From NCBI RefSeq assembly GCF_010671925.1, contig NZ_JAAHIH010000003.1:1178001-1242000 (forward strand): a stretch of DNA of 64,000 nucleotides. Direction: 5' to 3'. The DNA comes from Moorena sp. SIOASIH. Lineage in GTDB: Bacteria; Cyanobacteriota; Cyanobacteriia; Cyanobacteriales; Coleofasciculaceae. The notes under the pieces were generated by a model. It was not told where the DNA came from. It was given only the letters and a program-made list of their open reading frames with translations, and ran no database searches. Numbering within the stretch: the first letter of the stretch is position 1; every line of letters starts with the position of its first letter. Of this stretch, positions 8,745 through 17,032 are shown one piece after another. A program made the translations under genes and the position numbers.

Positions 8745-9689
8745 TCAATGCTTGAAAGCCTTTTGAACCAAGATGGGAATTTGGGAGGGGCGTTCGGCTA
8801 CTGGGATTCTCCCTTGCTGAAATACTGCCACTTTTTCCTGTGCCGTAGACACTTTAGTCATATTACTCATAGCCTCTGGTAGGTGAGTCGATAGCCTAGC
8901 ACTAGGGTTAAAAATTACTTGTGTCTCTGGTGTATAGCGTCCCGCAATGTAGGAAATCACTGGTTTATGGATTTCCTGGGCTATATACGCGGCGGCGGCC
9001 ACGTCTTCGTAGCCGCCGCCAGTCTGATCAACTAGGACAATAACGTTTGTAGCTTTATCTTTTTCCAAAACCTCCAGCCAATGGCTAAACGAAGAACCAA
9101 CAATTGCTTCACTGCCAAGGTTAATCGCGATTGACTGTCCTAGGTTAGCTTGAGTTAAGCCTAAAGCCACTTCGTAGATCAAATAACTACCACGGGTAAT
9201 TAATCCCACTGAGCCAGGGGTGTAAAATTCACTCTCGTGAGTCCCTAGCAAAACTTTTCCTGGAACAATAATTCCAGAACTGCTCGGACCAAGAATAATC
9301 GTGTTAGTAGCTTGGGCAATACCTAGCAATTCTACCATATCCAAGGGAGGAATACCACCAGTAACGAGAATAATTTGCCTGATCCCAGCATCTATCGCTT
9401 CCAAGGCAACATCCTTTATCTGGTAAGATTCTTCAAAAATAATGGTTGTGTCCACAGCCTCGACATGATGGCAAGCCTGCTCTACTAAATCAAATACAGG
9501 AATGCCATGGAAGGTTTGCCCTCCCTGACCAGTACTAACTCCAGCTACGACATTGGTGCCATAGGCTTTCATCCGGGCAGCGTAGTACAAACCTAGGGGT
9601 TGTGTAATACCTTGTACTAGCACTTTGCTATCGCTGCTCAAGTTGATTTGTGATTGATCCTTAGTCATTTGTAGTTTGTCATTGGTCAA
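8745..9689 (-). CDS. SucD-like CoA-binding protein, catalytic His missing
   Basis: A 314-residue protein with the whole fold of the succinyl-CoA synthetase alpha subunit: CoA-binding Rossmann half (VLVQGITQPLG, YGTNVVAGVSTGQGG) and ligase half (EAIDAGI, TGGIPPLDM, PVISYIAG). Compared with E. coli SucD as I remember it, key active-site positions differ. GPNCPGVI is GPSSSGII, EIGGSAEE is QTGGGYED, and the phosphohistidine segment MGHAGAI after YIAG is replaced by unrelated sequence without His at that place. It therefore probably cannot carry out the normal phosphohistidine reaction. The partner is the equally altered SucC-like protein upstream. The first seven residues are encoded by simple repeats; the second Met (9668) could be the true start. 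Confidence 0.8.
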   Translation of the reverse strand: MTNDKLQMTKDQSQINLSSDSKVLVQGITQPLGLYYAARMKAYGTNVVAGVSTGQGGQTFHGIPVFDLVEQACHHVEAVDTTIIFEESYQIKDVALEAIDAGIRQIILVTGGIPPLDMVELLGIAQATNTIILGPSSSGIIVPGKVLLGTHESEFYTPGSVGLITRGSYLIYEVALGLTQANLGQSIAINLGSEAIVGSSFSHWLEVLEKDKATNVIVLVDQTGGGYEDVAAAAYIAQEIHKPVISYIAGRYTPETQVIFNPSARLSTHLPEAMSNMTKVSTAQEKVAVFQQGRIPVAERPSQIPILVQKAFKH

Positions 9690-9774
9690 TGATCATTGAT
9701 CACATTGATCATTGATCAGGAAGGGGAAGCCCCGTCACAAAGCGAGCGGGGAGCAAGCGTCATAGAGGTTTTAA

Positions 9775-10125
9775 CCGCCGTCAAGTATAATAGATTTAAG
9801 CTGAAATAGGCCAAGGCACTCTCAACTTCGGAGCAAACAGCTAGCCAGTAAGCCACTATCGGCGCGTGATCTGCAAATCGAAGTATTTTGAGGTTGTCCG
9901 GGAATTGACCCGGTTGTAGAAGCTACGGTGTTAGATCCGTAGAGTAAGCCAACCGGTCGGTTCGGCACTTAACCCTTAGACTCAATCAATCAGGAGTCTA
10001 GGCGCGTTGAGTATGCTAGGGCTACTGAAAACCAACGTTCTGAAGCCTGGGCGAAAGCCCCCGTGCTATGCCTAGCGGCAGGCTACGCCAACAGCCGGGG
10101 GTAAGCTTACAAAGGACAAGGAACA
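9775..10125 (+). ncRNA. Candidate structured RNA, HEARO / IscB omega-RNA-like
   Basis: About 350 nt with many self-complementary segments: CCGGG/CCCGG near 9900, CTACGG/CCGTAG near 9925, AGACTC/GAGTCT near 9978-9999, GGGCGAAAGCCC near 10052, and GCCTAGCGGCAGGC. It ends with TTACAAAGGACAAGGAAC, which resembles the A/G-rich tail that precedes iscB genes. No iscB or other ORF follows, so this would be an ORF-less copy. The RNA-like character is visible in the sequence; the HEARO name is from memory of the family and needs a covariance search. Confidence 0.45.
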
Positions 10126-10151
10126 AAAGAATCCTCACGCTCTGCACTCAG

Positions 10152-11462
10152 TTAGGTGACTAGGTTAGGACGTCGTGACCCTTTCCTGGCAAGAGATACA
10201 GCTTGCTTTACTGCCTCATCTAAGTTGTCTGTAAAGTGTACGGGTAGCTGAGCCAAACGCTGTTGAATCGAGTGAAAATTTGTCCCAACTAAACGGATGA
10301 CAAGCTGAGGTCTCTCAATCCCAGAGGCTGATCGAGGAGATTTGCCCTTAGATAACAGGTTTTGGTGATGGGAGCTAAGGGGATGACTGGTGGAATTTTG
10401 CTCCTGGTTCTCTGAATTGAGTACAGGTGTTTCCCCACCTTGAGACAGTAGATAGTTGGCAATCATCTCAGCTGCGGCATTGCTGGTAGCCCTATTGCTC
10501 AAGATATTCACTAAGACCACTTTAATCCCTTCGGATGTGGTTAGTTCTCGCAAAGCCTCTTGCAGTTCCTCTATCGCAGCAGGAGTTATTGGCCAGTATT
10601 GGTTAGAGTTGATAGTTGGAACGAGATGACACTGTCTTGGTTTACCCTTTGCTTGGTATACCAGATCAACTGTTGTTGCAGCCAGACACATGCTGTTGCA
10701 TATAATCCCGATGTTGCCTTTGAGATCACGACCTTTGAGATCACAACCATTGAAATTATGGCTTGAGTTAGTGGGCATCTCTTGGTAAAATCCACTGTCA
10801 GCCATGGTCGATGTCAAGTTGATCAAATCCTGATGACGTCTCAGAGCCTTGTCGTTGATAGCAATCCTGCCATCAAGAGCCATGAGTTCACCAGTGGGGC
10901 TAACACCGAGGGGATTAATTTCCACTATGTCCAAATCTTTTTGGACAAAAAGTTGGTACATTCTATTAATAATCCCACTCACTGACTCAATCAGATTACC
11001 ATGAAGTCCCATTTTGATGGCAAGACGCCGCCCATAGAAGGGTGAAAAGTTTTGCTCGACCACAACCTTTTGCATATCGCTGATCAAGGCTTTGGTTTCC
11101 ATACGCCCTTGGGAAGAACCCAACAGGACAGGACGAGCCAAGTTGTAGTCTAGGAACACGGCTAGATAAAATTCTTGTTCAGCATTGTAACGGGATTCTG
11201 CTAGCAGTACTTGAGGATGCTTACCCAGAATCGGGAGTTTGAAAATTGCCCTAGCTGCTGCGATCGCATCGATGGTATTCTCTACACACCGGATCCGACG
11301 AGCTGGGTTCTCTCCATAAGTAGATACTTGAGATTTGAGCACCACCGGATAGGGAATCTGTAATCCCTTGATGTCGGTAGGATGGTCAATCCGTTGAGCA
11401 GGCAAAACCGGAATGCCAATCTCACGGAATAATTCTTTAGCCTGGTATTCTAACAGATGCAT
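10152..11462 (-). CDS. SucC-like ATP-grasp protein, active-site loops lost
   Basis: A 436-residue protein alignable to the succinyl-CoA synthetase beta subunit from end to end (MHLLEYQAKELFREIGIPV, IVEINPLGVSPTGELMALDG). The family's glycine-rich loops are not kept. The HAGGRGKAGG loop reads STYGENPARR, VNGAGLAM reads CNSMCLAA, DVGGGA reads VPTINS and NIFGGI reads NILSNR. Two insertions add length, one near residue 235 that is partly repeat-coded (CDLKGRDLKG) and one Ser/Asn-rich near 340-385. It precedes the SucD-like gene on the same strand with a 462-bp gap. The pair looks like a conserved but repurposed or decayed SucCD. Normal succinyl-CoA synthetase activity is unlikely. Confidence 0.78.
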   Translation of the reverse strand: MHLLEYQAKELFREIGIPVLPAQRIDHPTDIKGLQIPYPVVLKSQVSTYGENPARRIRCVENTIDAIAAARAIFKLPILGKHPQVLLAESRYNAEQEFYLAVFLDYNLARPVLLGSSQGRMETKALISDMQKVVVEQNFSPFYGRRLAIKMGLHGNLIESVSGIINRMYQLFVQKDLDIVEINPLGVSPTGELMALDGRIAINDKALRRHQDLINLTSTMADSGFYQEMPTNSSHNFNGCDLKGRDLKGNIGIICNSMCLAATTVDLVYQAKGKPRQCHLVPTINSNQYWPITPAAIEELQEALRELTTSEGIKVVLVNILSNRATSNAAAEMIANYLLSQGGETPVLNSENQEQNSTSHPLSSHHQNLLSKGKSPRSASGIERPQLVIRLVGTNFHSIQQRLAQLPVHFTDNLDEAVKQAVSLARKGSRRPNLVT

Positions 11463-11608
11463 GATTCGCGAACAATCCTAAGCACGACGTTTCAAATCTT
11501 TTGCCACTTGGTCAATGCCGTAGAAACACTTCGGTGAAAGTGTCTAGCACCTGAAGCGGCCTTAAATTGTTTAGTGAACTACCCCAACCTACTTGGCCTA
11601 TGGCCACG

Positions 11609-12880
11609 CTACGCGAACGTAGAGGTTGGGGCTTCCAGTTTCACGGAAGAATGCCTTAACTTGGACGGACGTCCACGTTTTGGTCTTACTTCTTCGACCC
11701 TGGCGTTGACCTCCCCCGTCCCAGAGGAGGATAGCATTCTGATCCCTTCTGCTCTAATATTTTTTGCTGCATTACCATCTCTGTCCTGATCAGTCCCGCA
11801 ACTCGGACAAGTCCAAGTTCTTACATCAAGTGGCAGCTCTTTGATTTGGTAATGACAATTAGAGCAGGTCTTAGAACTGGGGAACCACCGGTTTATCTCC
11901 ACCAATACCTTTCCTTCTTTTTCGCACTTATAAGAAATGAAATTAACAAAGGTTCCCCAACCTAGATCAGATATTGCTTTAGCTAATTTATGGTTACGTT
12001 CGCGAAGCGTGCGCGTAGCGCACAGCATGCCCTTGACGTTTAGATTTTCGACTACCACTACTTGGTTGTTGTCAACTATCTTTCTGGATAGCTTATGTAG
12101 ATAGTCTTGGCGGACATTTCCAATCCGTTCGTATACCTTAGCTACAATTTTTATGGCCTTTTTGCGTCTGTTACTACCTTTTTTCTTTCGGGCGGCGATA
12201 CGCTGCTTTTTCGCTAGTTTCTTTTCGTACTTGGATAGATGCTTAGGATTCCCAAATTTAGAGGTCTTTTCGCCGTCGTAGGTAATCGCAAAATCCTTGA
12301 TACCCAGATCAATGCCAATCACTTTCCCATCTTTGGATACCTTTGAGCTACTAGAATCATATTCCATTAGCACAGAGGCGTAGTATTTCCCAGAGGGAGT
12401 CTTACTGACTGTAACAGTCTTGATATCCCCGTCCAGTGGGCGATGAATTACTGCCTTTACAACCCCTAGCTTTCCAGGAAATTTAAGACAATCGCCCACT
12501 AGTTTGACTTTTTGATGGTACTGAATTGACTGGCGATGATGATATGACTTGAATCTAGGATATTTGGCTCTGCCCTGGCCGTAGGCCACGCTGACGCGAA
12601 CAAAAAAGTTTTGATATGCGCGACTAAGGTTAAGACTCACAGATTGTAAAACCTGAGAGTAACAGTCTTTTAGCCATTCAGTCTCTTTTTCCTTTTTGAG
12701 CTTTGGAAGCATAGAGTTAAGCGCAGATTGTTTTAGCCCTTTGCCAGTTTCCTTGTAAGTTTCTATGCACTGATTCAGCGCGTAATTCCACCACCAACGA
12801 GCACACCCAAAATGTTGAGCAAGGATCTGAATTTGCTCTTGAGTGGGATAAATCCTGACTTTGACGGCTTTATGTTTCAC
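11609..12880 (-). CDS. tnpB: TnpB RNA-guided nuclease (IS605 OrfB family)
   Basis: A 423-residue protein starting at GTG. It has the helix-turn-helix start (MKHKAVKVRIYPT), RuvC Asp in GIDLGIKDF (about residue 189), Glu in VVVENLNVKG (about 278), a zinc finger CSNC...CPSC (about 338-357) and the last RuvC Asp in DRDGNAAKNI (about 366). All catalytic residues are present. Such proteins cut DNA using an RNA made from the element's right end. Two internal insertions coincide with repeat DNA: around residues 93-102 (FVRVSVAYGQGR) and residues about 284-292 (CATRTLRER, between NVKGML and NHKLAKAISD). The C-terminus (PTSTFA) is also repeat-coded. The frame survives, but activity is uncertain. Confidence 0.9.
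   Translation of the reverse strand: MKHKAVKVRIYPTQEQIQILAQHFGCARWWWNYALNQCIETYKETGKGLKQSALNSMLPKLKKEKETEWLKDCYSQVLQSVSLNLSRAYQNFFVRVSVAYGQGRAKYPRFKSYHHRQSIQYHQKVKLVGDCLKFPGKLGVVKAVIHRPLDGDIKTVTVSKTPSGKYYASVLMEYDSSSSKVSKDGKVIGIDLGIKDFAITYDGEKTSKFGNPKHLSKYEKKLAKKQRIAARKKKGSNRRKKAIKIVAKVYERIGNVRQDYLHKLSRKIVDNNQVVVVENLNVKGMLCATRTLRERNHKLAKAISDLGWGTFVNFISYKCEKEGKVLVEINRWFPSSKTCSNCHYQIKELPLDVRTWTCPSCGTDQDRDGNAAKNIRAEGIRMLSSSGTGEVNARVEEVRPKRGRPSKLRHSSVKLEAPTSTFA
11998..12026. repeat. Palindromic repeat in frame in tnpB
   Basis: CGTTCGCGAAGCG and GCGCGTAGCGCAC form a GTTCGCG-type palindrome inserted between two conserved tnpB blocks and translated as CATRTLRER. Confidence 0.75.
12573..12602. repeat. 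Palindromic repeat in frame in tnpB (second copy)
   Basis: The GGCCGTAGGCCACGCTGACGCGAAC type, a member of the same dispersed family. It replaces or extends a variable loop of TnpB. Confidence 0.7.
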
Positions 12881-12999
12881 TGCATTTACCTCTGTTATCG
12901 ACCTCTGTTACTATTATATGTATTTTGCATTAATACATCAAGTCTTAGGCTTTTCAATATAAGCTATCGTCTCGCTATCCATCCTAGAGACGCGCGCCA

Positions 13000-13078
13000 A
13001 AGTAGAGTGGAGCCTTTATGGTTGGTCGGCTATGAAGAAAAGGGTTAAAACTGTAAGATTCGCGGCTCCACTCTACTT
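13000..13078. repeat. 15-bp inverted repeat, 49-bp loop
   Basis: Perfect arms AAGTAGAGTGGAGCC (13000-13014) and GGCTCCACTCTACTT (13064-13078). It could be a small nonautonomous element or a terminator-like cruciform. No gene lies inside. Confidence 0.85.
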
Positions 13079-13553
13079 ACGGTAACTTCAACACCGTGAA
13101 AGACGGTGGGGAATTCCGCGAGTTTTGTTAAAAACAGGAAAATTATTCCCCCAGTAGCCCCTAGGTAGGATAGGTAGAAGGGAAGCAGGTGTCGATCGCT
13201 TTAAACGCCATCACTGAGTTATTAATCTATGATAGAAGTCAATAGTTGATAACTCCAGATCACCGCCGCAGCCAGATCACGGTAGCTGTTCGTTGATGGT
13301 TCTAGATAAGTGCGGATCTTGGCATGTCTAATCGTAAGGTTGGAAGTCTAGACCCAATCAAAGATGACGGCTTAGGAGGATGTCACTCCTTGCTTCTTTG
13401 ATTCTTCATAATTCCCCCCTAACCCCTATAATTCCTCACTGTTGCCTTAATATCTCACCAATTCCTGCCTAACCAATGGAAGCATAGGAGGATATTTTGG
13501 GTTAAGATTAAGTACCTTTCTTGGTATCCCTGGCTTTCCTCCTGCTACAGGCA
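13079..13553. other. Intergenic, no gene seen
   Basis: No convincing ORF or RNA. The stretch must hold the promoter of the following plus-strand gene, but I cannot place it. Confidence 0.5.
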
Positions 13554-15002
13554 ATGGATTCTAACCAGTTAACCCCTGAGTCTAACCAAAGCAACGATCA
13601 ATCAATGGATTCTGACGTTGCAGCCCACCCTTGGGACGAACCACTTTCTGATCCCGAGGCTCAAACCGATGAGCCATTCCCTGAAACACTACAACCTCAT
13701 GAAGGAAATTCTAAAAGTACGTTTCTTTTGTTGGTGGTGGTGGGCATGGGATTGGGTTTAGTATTTTTAACCGGCGGCTTTTATGTTTTTACCCGTCCCT
13801 GCGTATTTGGGTCTTGTACTGTACTGAATGAAGCTCAGCTATTGAGTAAAAAGTCAGCAGACACCCTGAAAAAACCCAAATCGGGAAAGGACATTCTCGA
13901 AGCTCAGAAGCAATTAAAGACAGCGATTGAAGGACTCAAAGCAATTCCGTTTTGGTCAATGAAGCATGACACAGCACAAGGATTGCTTCAAGCCTATCAA
14001 GTCAGAGGTAAAGACCTAGATCAGTTAGTGACAGCCATGCAAATGGCGGCTAGGGCAGGTCATAAAGGGAAAAATCCTCCCCATAAGGCATCAAAGTGGA
14101 TAGCAATTCAAAAACTGTGGCGAGAGGCAATTGCCCGCCTTGAACAAATGCCTAAGGAGAGTAGCCTGAATGCTATAGCGCAACAGAAAACTCAGCTATA
14201 TAAGGTCAATTTAGACGAAGTTAATCGGCGATTAGTCAAAGAAAGACAGGGTAATCAGATTATGAAAGCAGCTAAGAAAGCGGCTCAGATTGCCCAAGCT
14301 CGTCAGGGTGTAGCCCAGACCTTAGAGGAATGGCAACTAGTCTATAGTACTTGGAAAACTGCATTAGACCGTCTGAACAAAATTCCTCAAGGAACAACCG
14401 TTGAAGAGGACAAGCAACGACTGGAGGAATTCTATAAAACTAATCTGGCCAGGGCGCGCGATCGCAAAACCCAGGAAAAAATTGCTACCAACGCCTACAA
14501 TCAGGGACTACGTCTGGCTCAGTTGGCTCAAAAGGCTCAGGGAAAGCAGCAATGGTCGGTGGCTGCGATTCATTGGCGCAACGCTTTAACTTACGTGAAG
14601 CAAGTTCCAAACTCAACATACTACCACAAAAATGCACAGTCTTTAATTGAGCCTTATCAAAACGCCCTTAAGGCAGTTCAAAGCAAGTTGCAGTTGCAGG
14701 TAAAGTTAAAACAAATTGGTGGTGATCTTGAACAAATCTGTACTGGAGAAACTCGGGTTTGTAATTACACCATTCATGAAAGTCTGATTAAAGTAGAATT
14801 AACACCCACTTATATGTATCAGGTCAGACAAACAGCGATTACGGCTCAAGTTAGAGGTGATGTAGAGGCTCACGCTGGTATCGTGAATCACGTATTGACT
14901 TTAGAAGATGCCCTCAAAGGGATTAGCTATAATTCCGAAATCCGTATGGAAATCTATACCGCTGATGGGGCTCTGATTCAGGTACACAGTCCTGGAACTT
15001 AG
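13554..15002 (+). CDS. Single-pass membrane protein, helical repeats (unknown function)
   Basis: A 482-residue protein. I prefer the ATG at 13554 to an in-frame TTG 33 bp upstream because the latter would add an odd hydrophobic lead. An acidic Asn/Ser/Pro-rich cytoplasmic start (about 1-55) is followed by one transmembrane helix (about 58-80, FLLLVVVGMGLGLVFLTGGF). A long, Lys/Gln-rich helical region follows with three related segments built around a Trp and an ILP/IP turn (LKAIPFWSM, LEQMPKES, LNKIPQGT, VKQVPNST). A conserved C-terminal end starts near CTGETRVCNY. It is similar in style to uncharacterised cyanobacterial proteins. The repeated Trp/Pro segments suggest a scaffold. No enzyme motif is seen. 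Confidence 0.75.
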   Translation: MDSNQLTPESNQSNDQSMDSDVAAHPWDEPLSDPEAQTDEPFPETLQPHEGNSKSTFLLLVVVGMGLGLVFLTGGFYVFTRPCVFGSCTVLNEAQLLSKKSADTLKKPKSGKDILEAQKQLKTAIEGLKAIPFWSMKHDTAQGLLQAYQVRGKDLDQLVTAMQMAARAGHKGKNPPHKASKWIAIQKLWREAIARLEQMPKESSLNAIAQQKTQLYKVNLDEVNRRLVKERQGNQIMKAAKKAAQIAQARQGVAQTLEEWQLVYSTWKTALDRLNKIPQGTTVEEDKQRLEEFYKTNLARARDRKTQEKIATNAYNQGLRLAQLAQKAQGKQQWSVAAIHWRNALTYVKQVPNSTYYHKNAQSLIEPYQNALKAVQSKLQLQVKLKQIGGDLEQICTGETRVCNYTIHESLIKVELTPTYMYQVRQTAITAQVRGDVEAHAGIVNHVLTLEDALKGISYNSEIRMEIYTADGALIQVHSPGT

Positions 15003-15065
15003 TTAGGAGAACTGTGAAGTAGTAATCATGATCTTTAACACTGGGTTAACCTAAATTAACGTTAA

Positions 15066-15470
15066 TTGACACTCCCCGTCCTTAAGGAGCGGGGATTCTT
15101 GGCTCTACGACTCGTCGTGGCTCTTTCAAACCGGAGTCAGAAAAAGTAGAGGACAAATCTCCCCAAGCGTGATTGATCATAGATCTAGGTTTCGGTGTGC
15201 CCCACCGTACCTTTTTTAGATGAATAGACAGATACTTTTTTATCTAAGTTTTTCATAGACGTTGTAGTCGTTAGACCAAATTACGCAATACGTATCTCAT
15301 ACATATTTTTTACGTTGTCTACTTATGATTAGATAGTACCTATCTGACATGCAAGTTTATTGCTTATGCTTTTATTCTATCACATCCGACGGAAAAGCCG
15401 TCGTTCGCGTAGCGTGGCCAAAGGCCAACGAAGGACGGGGCTTTCGACTTGTACGTCCCCTCGTAATATG
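15066..15470. mobile_element. IS200/IS605-derived relic (MITE-like)
   Basis: One end has the palindrome TCCCCG-TCCTTAAGGA-CGGGGA (15073-15095) within GACACTCCCCGTCC, typical of cyanobacterial IS200/IS605 right ends. The other end (about 15437-15470) reads, on the minus strand, GTACAAGTCGAAAGCCCCGTCC, typical of the left end. Only about 340 bp with no transposase frame lie between, plus one GTTCGCGTAGCGTGGCC repeat at 15403. Confidence 0.6.
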
Positions 15471-15487
15471 ATGTAAGAAGTTACACA

Positions 15488-16774
15488 TTGAGATTAGAAG
15501 CATTGTTATCTGAGCCCCTACCTCAAGTAAAGTTTCCTGCTAGTGTTTTCAAACTGACCAATGGCTTGAATGTCATTCATCAATACCTAAGCGCTACACC
15601 AGTAGTAGTGGCGGATGTGTGGGTTGGTGCTGGTGCGATCGCAGAACCAGAAGAATGGTATGGCATGGCTCACTTCTTGGAACACATGATTTTTAAAGGC
15701 ACCGAGACCATTGCTCCTGGTGTGTTTGACTATGTGATTGAAAGCCACGGTGGTGTAACGAATGCCGCTACTAGCCATGACTTTGCTCATTTTTTCGTAA
15801 CCAGTGCTTCTGAGTATTTAAAACATACCCTGCCTCCCTTGGCAGAATTACTCTTGCATCCTGCTATTCCTGAAGAAGAATTTGTCCGGGAACGGTGTGT
15901 GGTGTTAGAAGAAATTCGTGGCAGCTACGATAATCCTGATTGGGTGGGATTTCAGGCTCTTTCTGAGAGCGTTTACCAACGTCACCCCTATGGCAGACCG
16001 ATTCTGGGTACTGAAGCGGATTTGATGGCTCACTCTCCCCAACAAATGCGCTGTTTCCACCAATGCCATTACCAGCCGGAAAATATGACTGTGGTGATTG
16101 TAGGTGATATTGACCAAGAATCAGCATTAACTATAGTTGACCAGTCATTTCAAGATTTTGCTTGCCCCACTGATTGTCCTAAACCAGAGGTGATAGCTGA
16201 ACCACCATTTATCGGAATTAGACGTCAGGAACTCAACTTGCCTCGCCTGGAGCATTCACGTCTATTGATGGCTTGGCACGGACCAGGGATAGATCAGCTT
16301 GGGGATGCTTGTGGTTTGGATTTACTCTCTGTGCTTCTGGCTGATGGACGCTCTTCTCGCTTGGTAAGAGAATTAAGGGAAGAGAAACAATTAGTGCAAG
16401 ACATTGGTAGTAGTTTCTCTCTACAGCGTGATTCAAGTTTGTTTACTATTACCGCCTACCTAGAACCCGAGTACCTGGAACAGGTAGAAGCAATAATTAG
16501 GGAACACCTGTGGCAATTGCACCAGACACCAGTGTCAACTACAGAACTCAAACGCTGTCAACGTCAGGTCTATAACGACTATATTTTTTCCACAGAATCT
16601 GCTGGTCAACTTGCTGGTTTGTATGGTTACTACAGCACTATTGCTACACCACAAGCAGCCTATAGTTATCCGATTGAGATTCAAAAGCTAACAGCTAATG
16701 ACGTAATGCACTTAGCCCAGCGGTATCTTTCTCCCCATCGCTATGCTATCACAATCCTCAACAGTATGGCTTAA
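15488..16774 (+). CDS. M16-family zinc peptidase, active-site subunit
   Basis: A 428-residue protein starting at TTG. The inverted zinc motif HFLEH (in MAHFLEHMIFKGTE, about residue 62) and the third ligand Glu in the VVLEEIRGSYDNPD segment are present. The second half has the M16_C domain with SRLVRELREEKQLVQ. It is expected to cut peptides as a clam-shell protease together with the neighbouring non-catalytic paralogue. No signal peptide is evident. The 3' end of the gene has been duplicated downstream as a decayed copy. Confidence 0.9.
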   Translation: MRLEALLSEPLPQVKFPASVFKLTNGLNVIHQYLSATPVVVADVWVGAGAIAEPEEWYGMAHFLEHMIFKGTETIAPGVFDYVIESHGGVTNAATSHDFAHFFVTSASEYLKHTLPPLAELLLHPAIPEEEFVRERCVVLEEIRGSYDNPDWVGFQALSESVYQRHPYGRPILGTEADLMAHSPQQMRCFHQCHYQPENMTVVIVGDIDQESALTIVDQSFQDFACPTDCPKPEVIAEPPFIGIRRQELNLPRLEHSRLLMAWHGPGIDQLGDACGLDLLSVLLADGRSSRLVRELREEKQLVQDIGSSFSLQRDSSLFTITAYLEPEYLEQVEAIIREHLWQLHQTPVSTTELKRCQRQVYNDYIFSTESAGQLAGLYGYYSTIATPQAAYSYPIEIQKLTANDVMHLAQRYLSPHRYAITILNSMA

Positions 16775-16801
16775 AGTATAGCTGAAATCGTAACTCATTT
16801 T

Positions 16802-16911
16802 GAGATTAAAAAGCTCAGAGATTTAGACCTAATGCACTTAGCCGATGCGGTATATTTATATCTATCGCCTGAGCTATCACAATCATCAACAGGATAGCTT
16901 ATATTGTAACT
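16802..16911 (+). pseudogene. Decayed tandem copy of the M16 gene 3' end
   Basis: The stretch from gagatt to gtaact at 16676-16795 (last codons, stop and 20 bp beyond) is repeated in the same order at 16802-16911 with many substitutions: aatgcacttagcc, gctatcacaatc.tcaaca. It is non-coding now. It shows an old local duplication, or the scar of a larger gene copy. Confidence 0.75.
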
Positions 16912-17032
16912 AATTAAAGGTAGTAAATCCTCACAAAGGCATGTAGTCAAAGTGGAAATTCGTGCATTGAAAATTTTAAATTTGAAATTTGCCTAAAACC
17001 TAAAACTATCCAGCCTAAGACTTAAGACTATC

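Larger units (their letters stand above)
11566..12900 (-). mobile_element. Orphan IS200/IS605-type element (tnpB only)
   Basis: A tnpB gene without a neighbouring tnpA. The right end is marked by a hairpin, CCCCAACCT (11582-11590) with AGGTTGGGG (11623-11631), followed by the tnpB stop region. In related elements this end also encodes the guide RNA. The hairpin loop contains a copy of the GGCCACGCTACGCGAAC palindrome family. The left boundary near 12900 is an estimate. Confidence 0.6.

Noticed and set aside
10560..10985. Plus-strand ORFs inside the sucC-like gene
   Set aside because: Shadows of the minus-strand gene; the sucC-like frame is full length and alignable to a family.
12812..13048. 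Plus-strand ORF upstream of the single-pass membrane protein
   Set aside because: It overlaps the start of tnpB and an inverted repeat, and its composition is unlike a protein.
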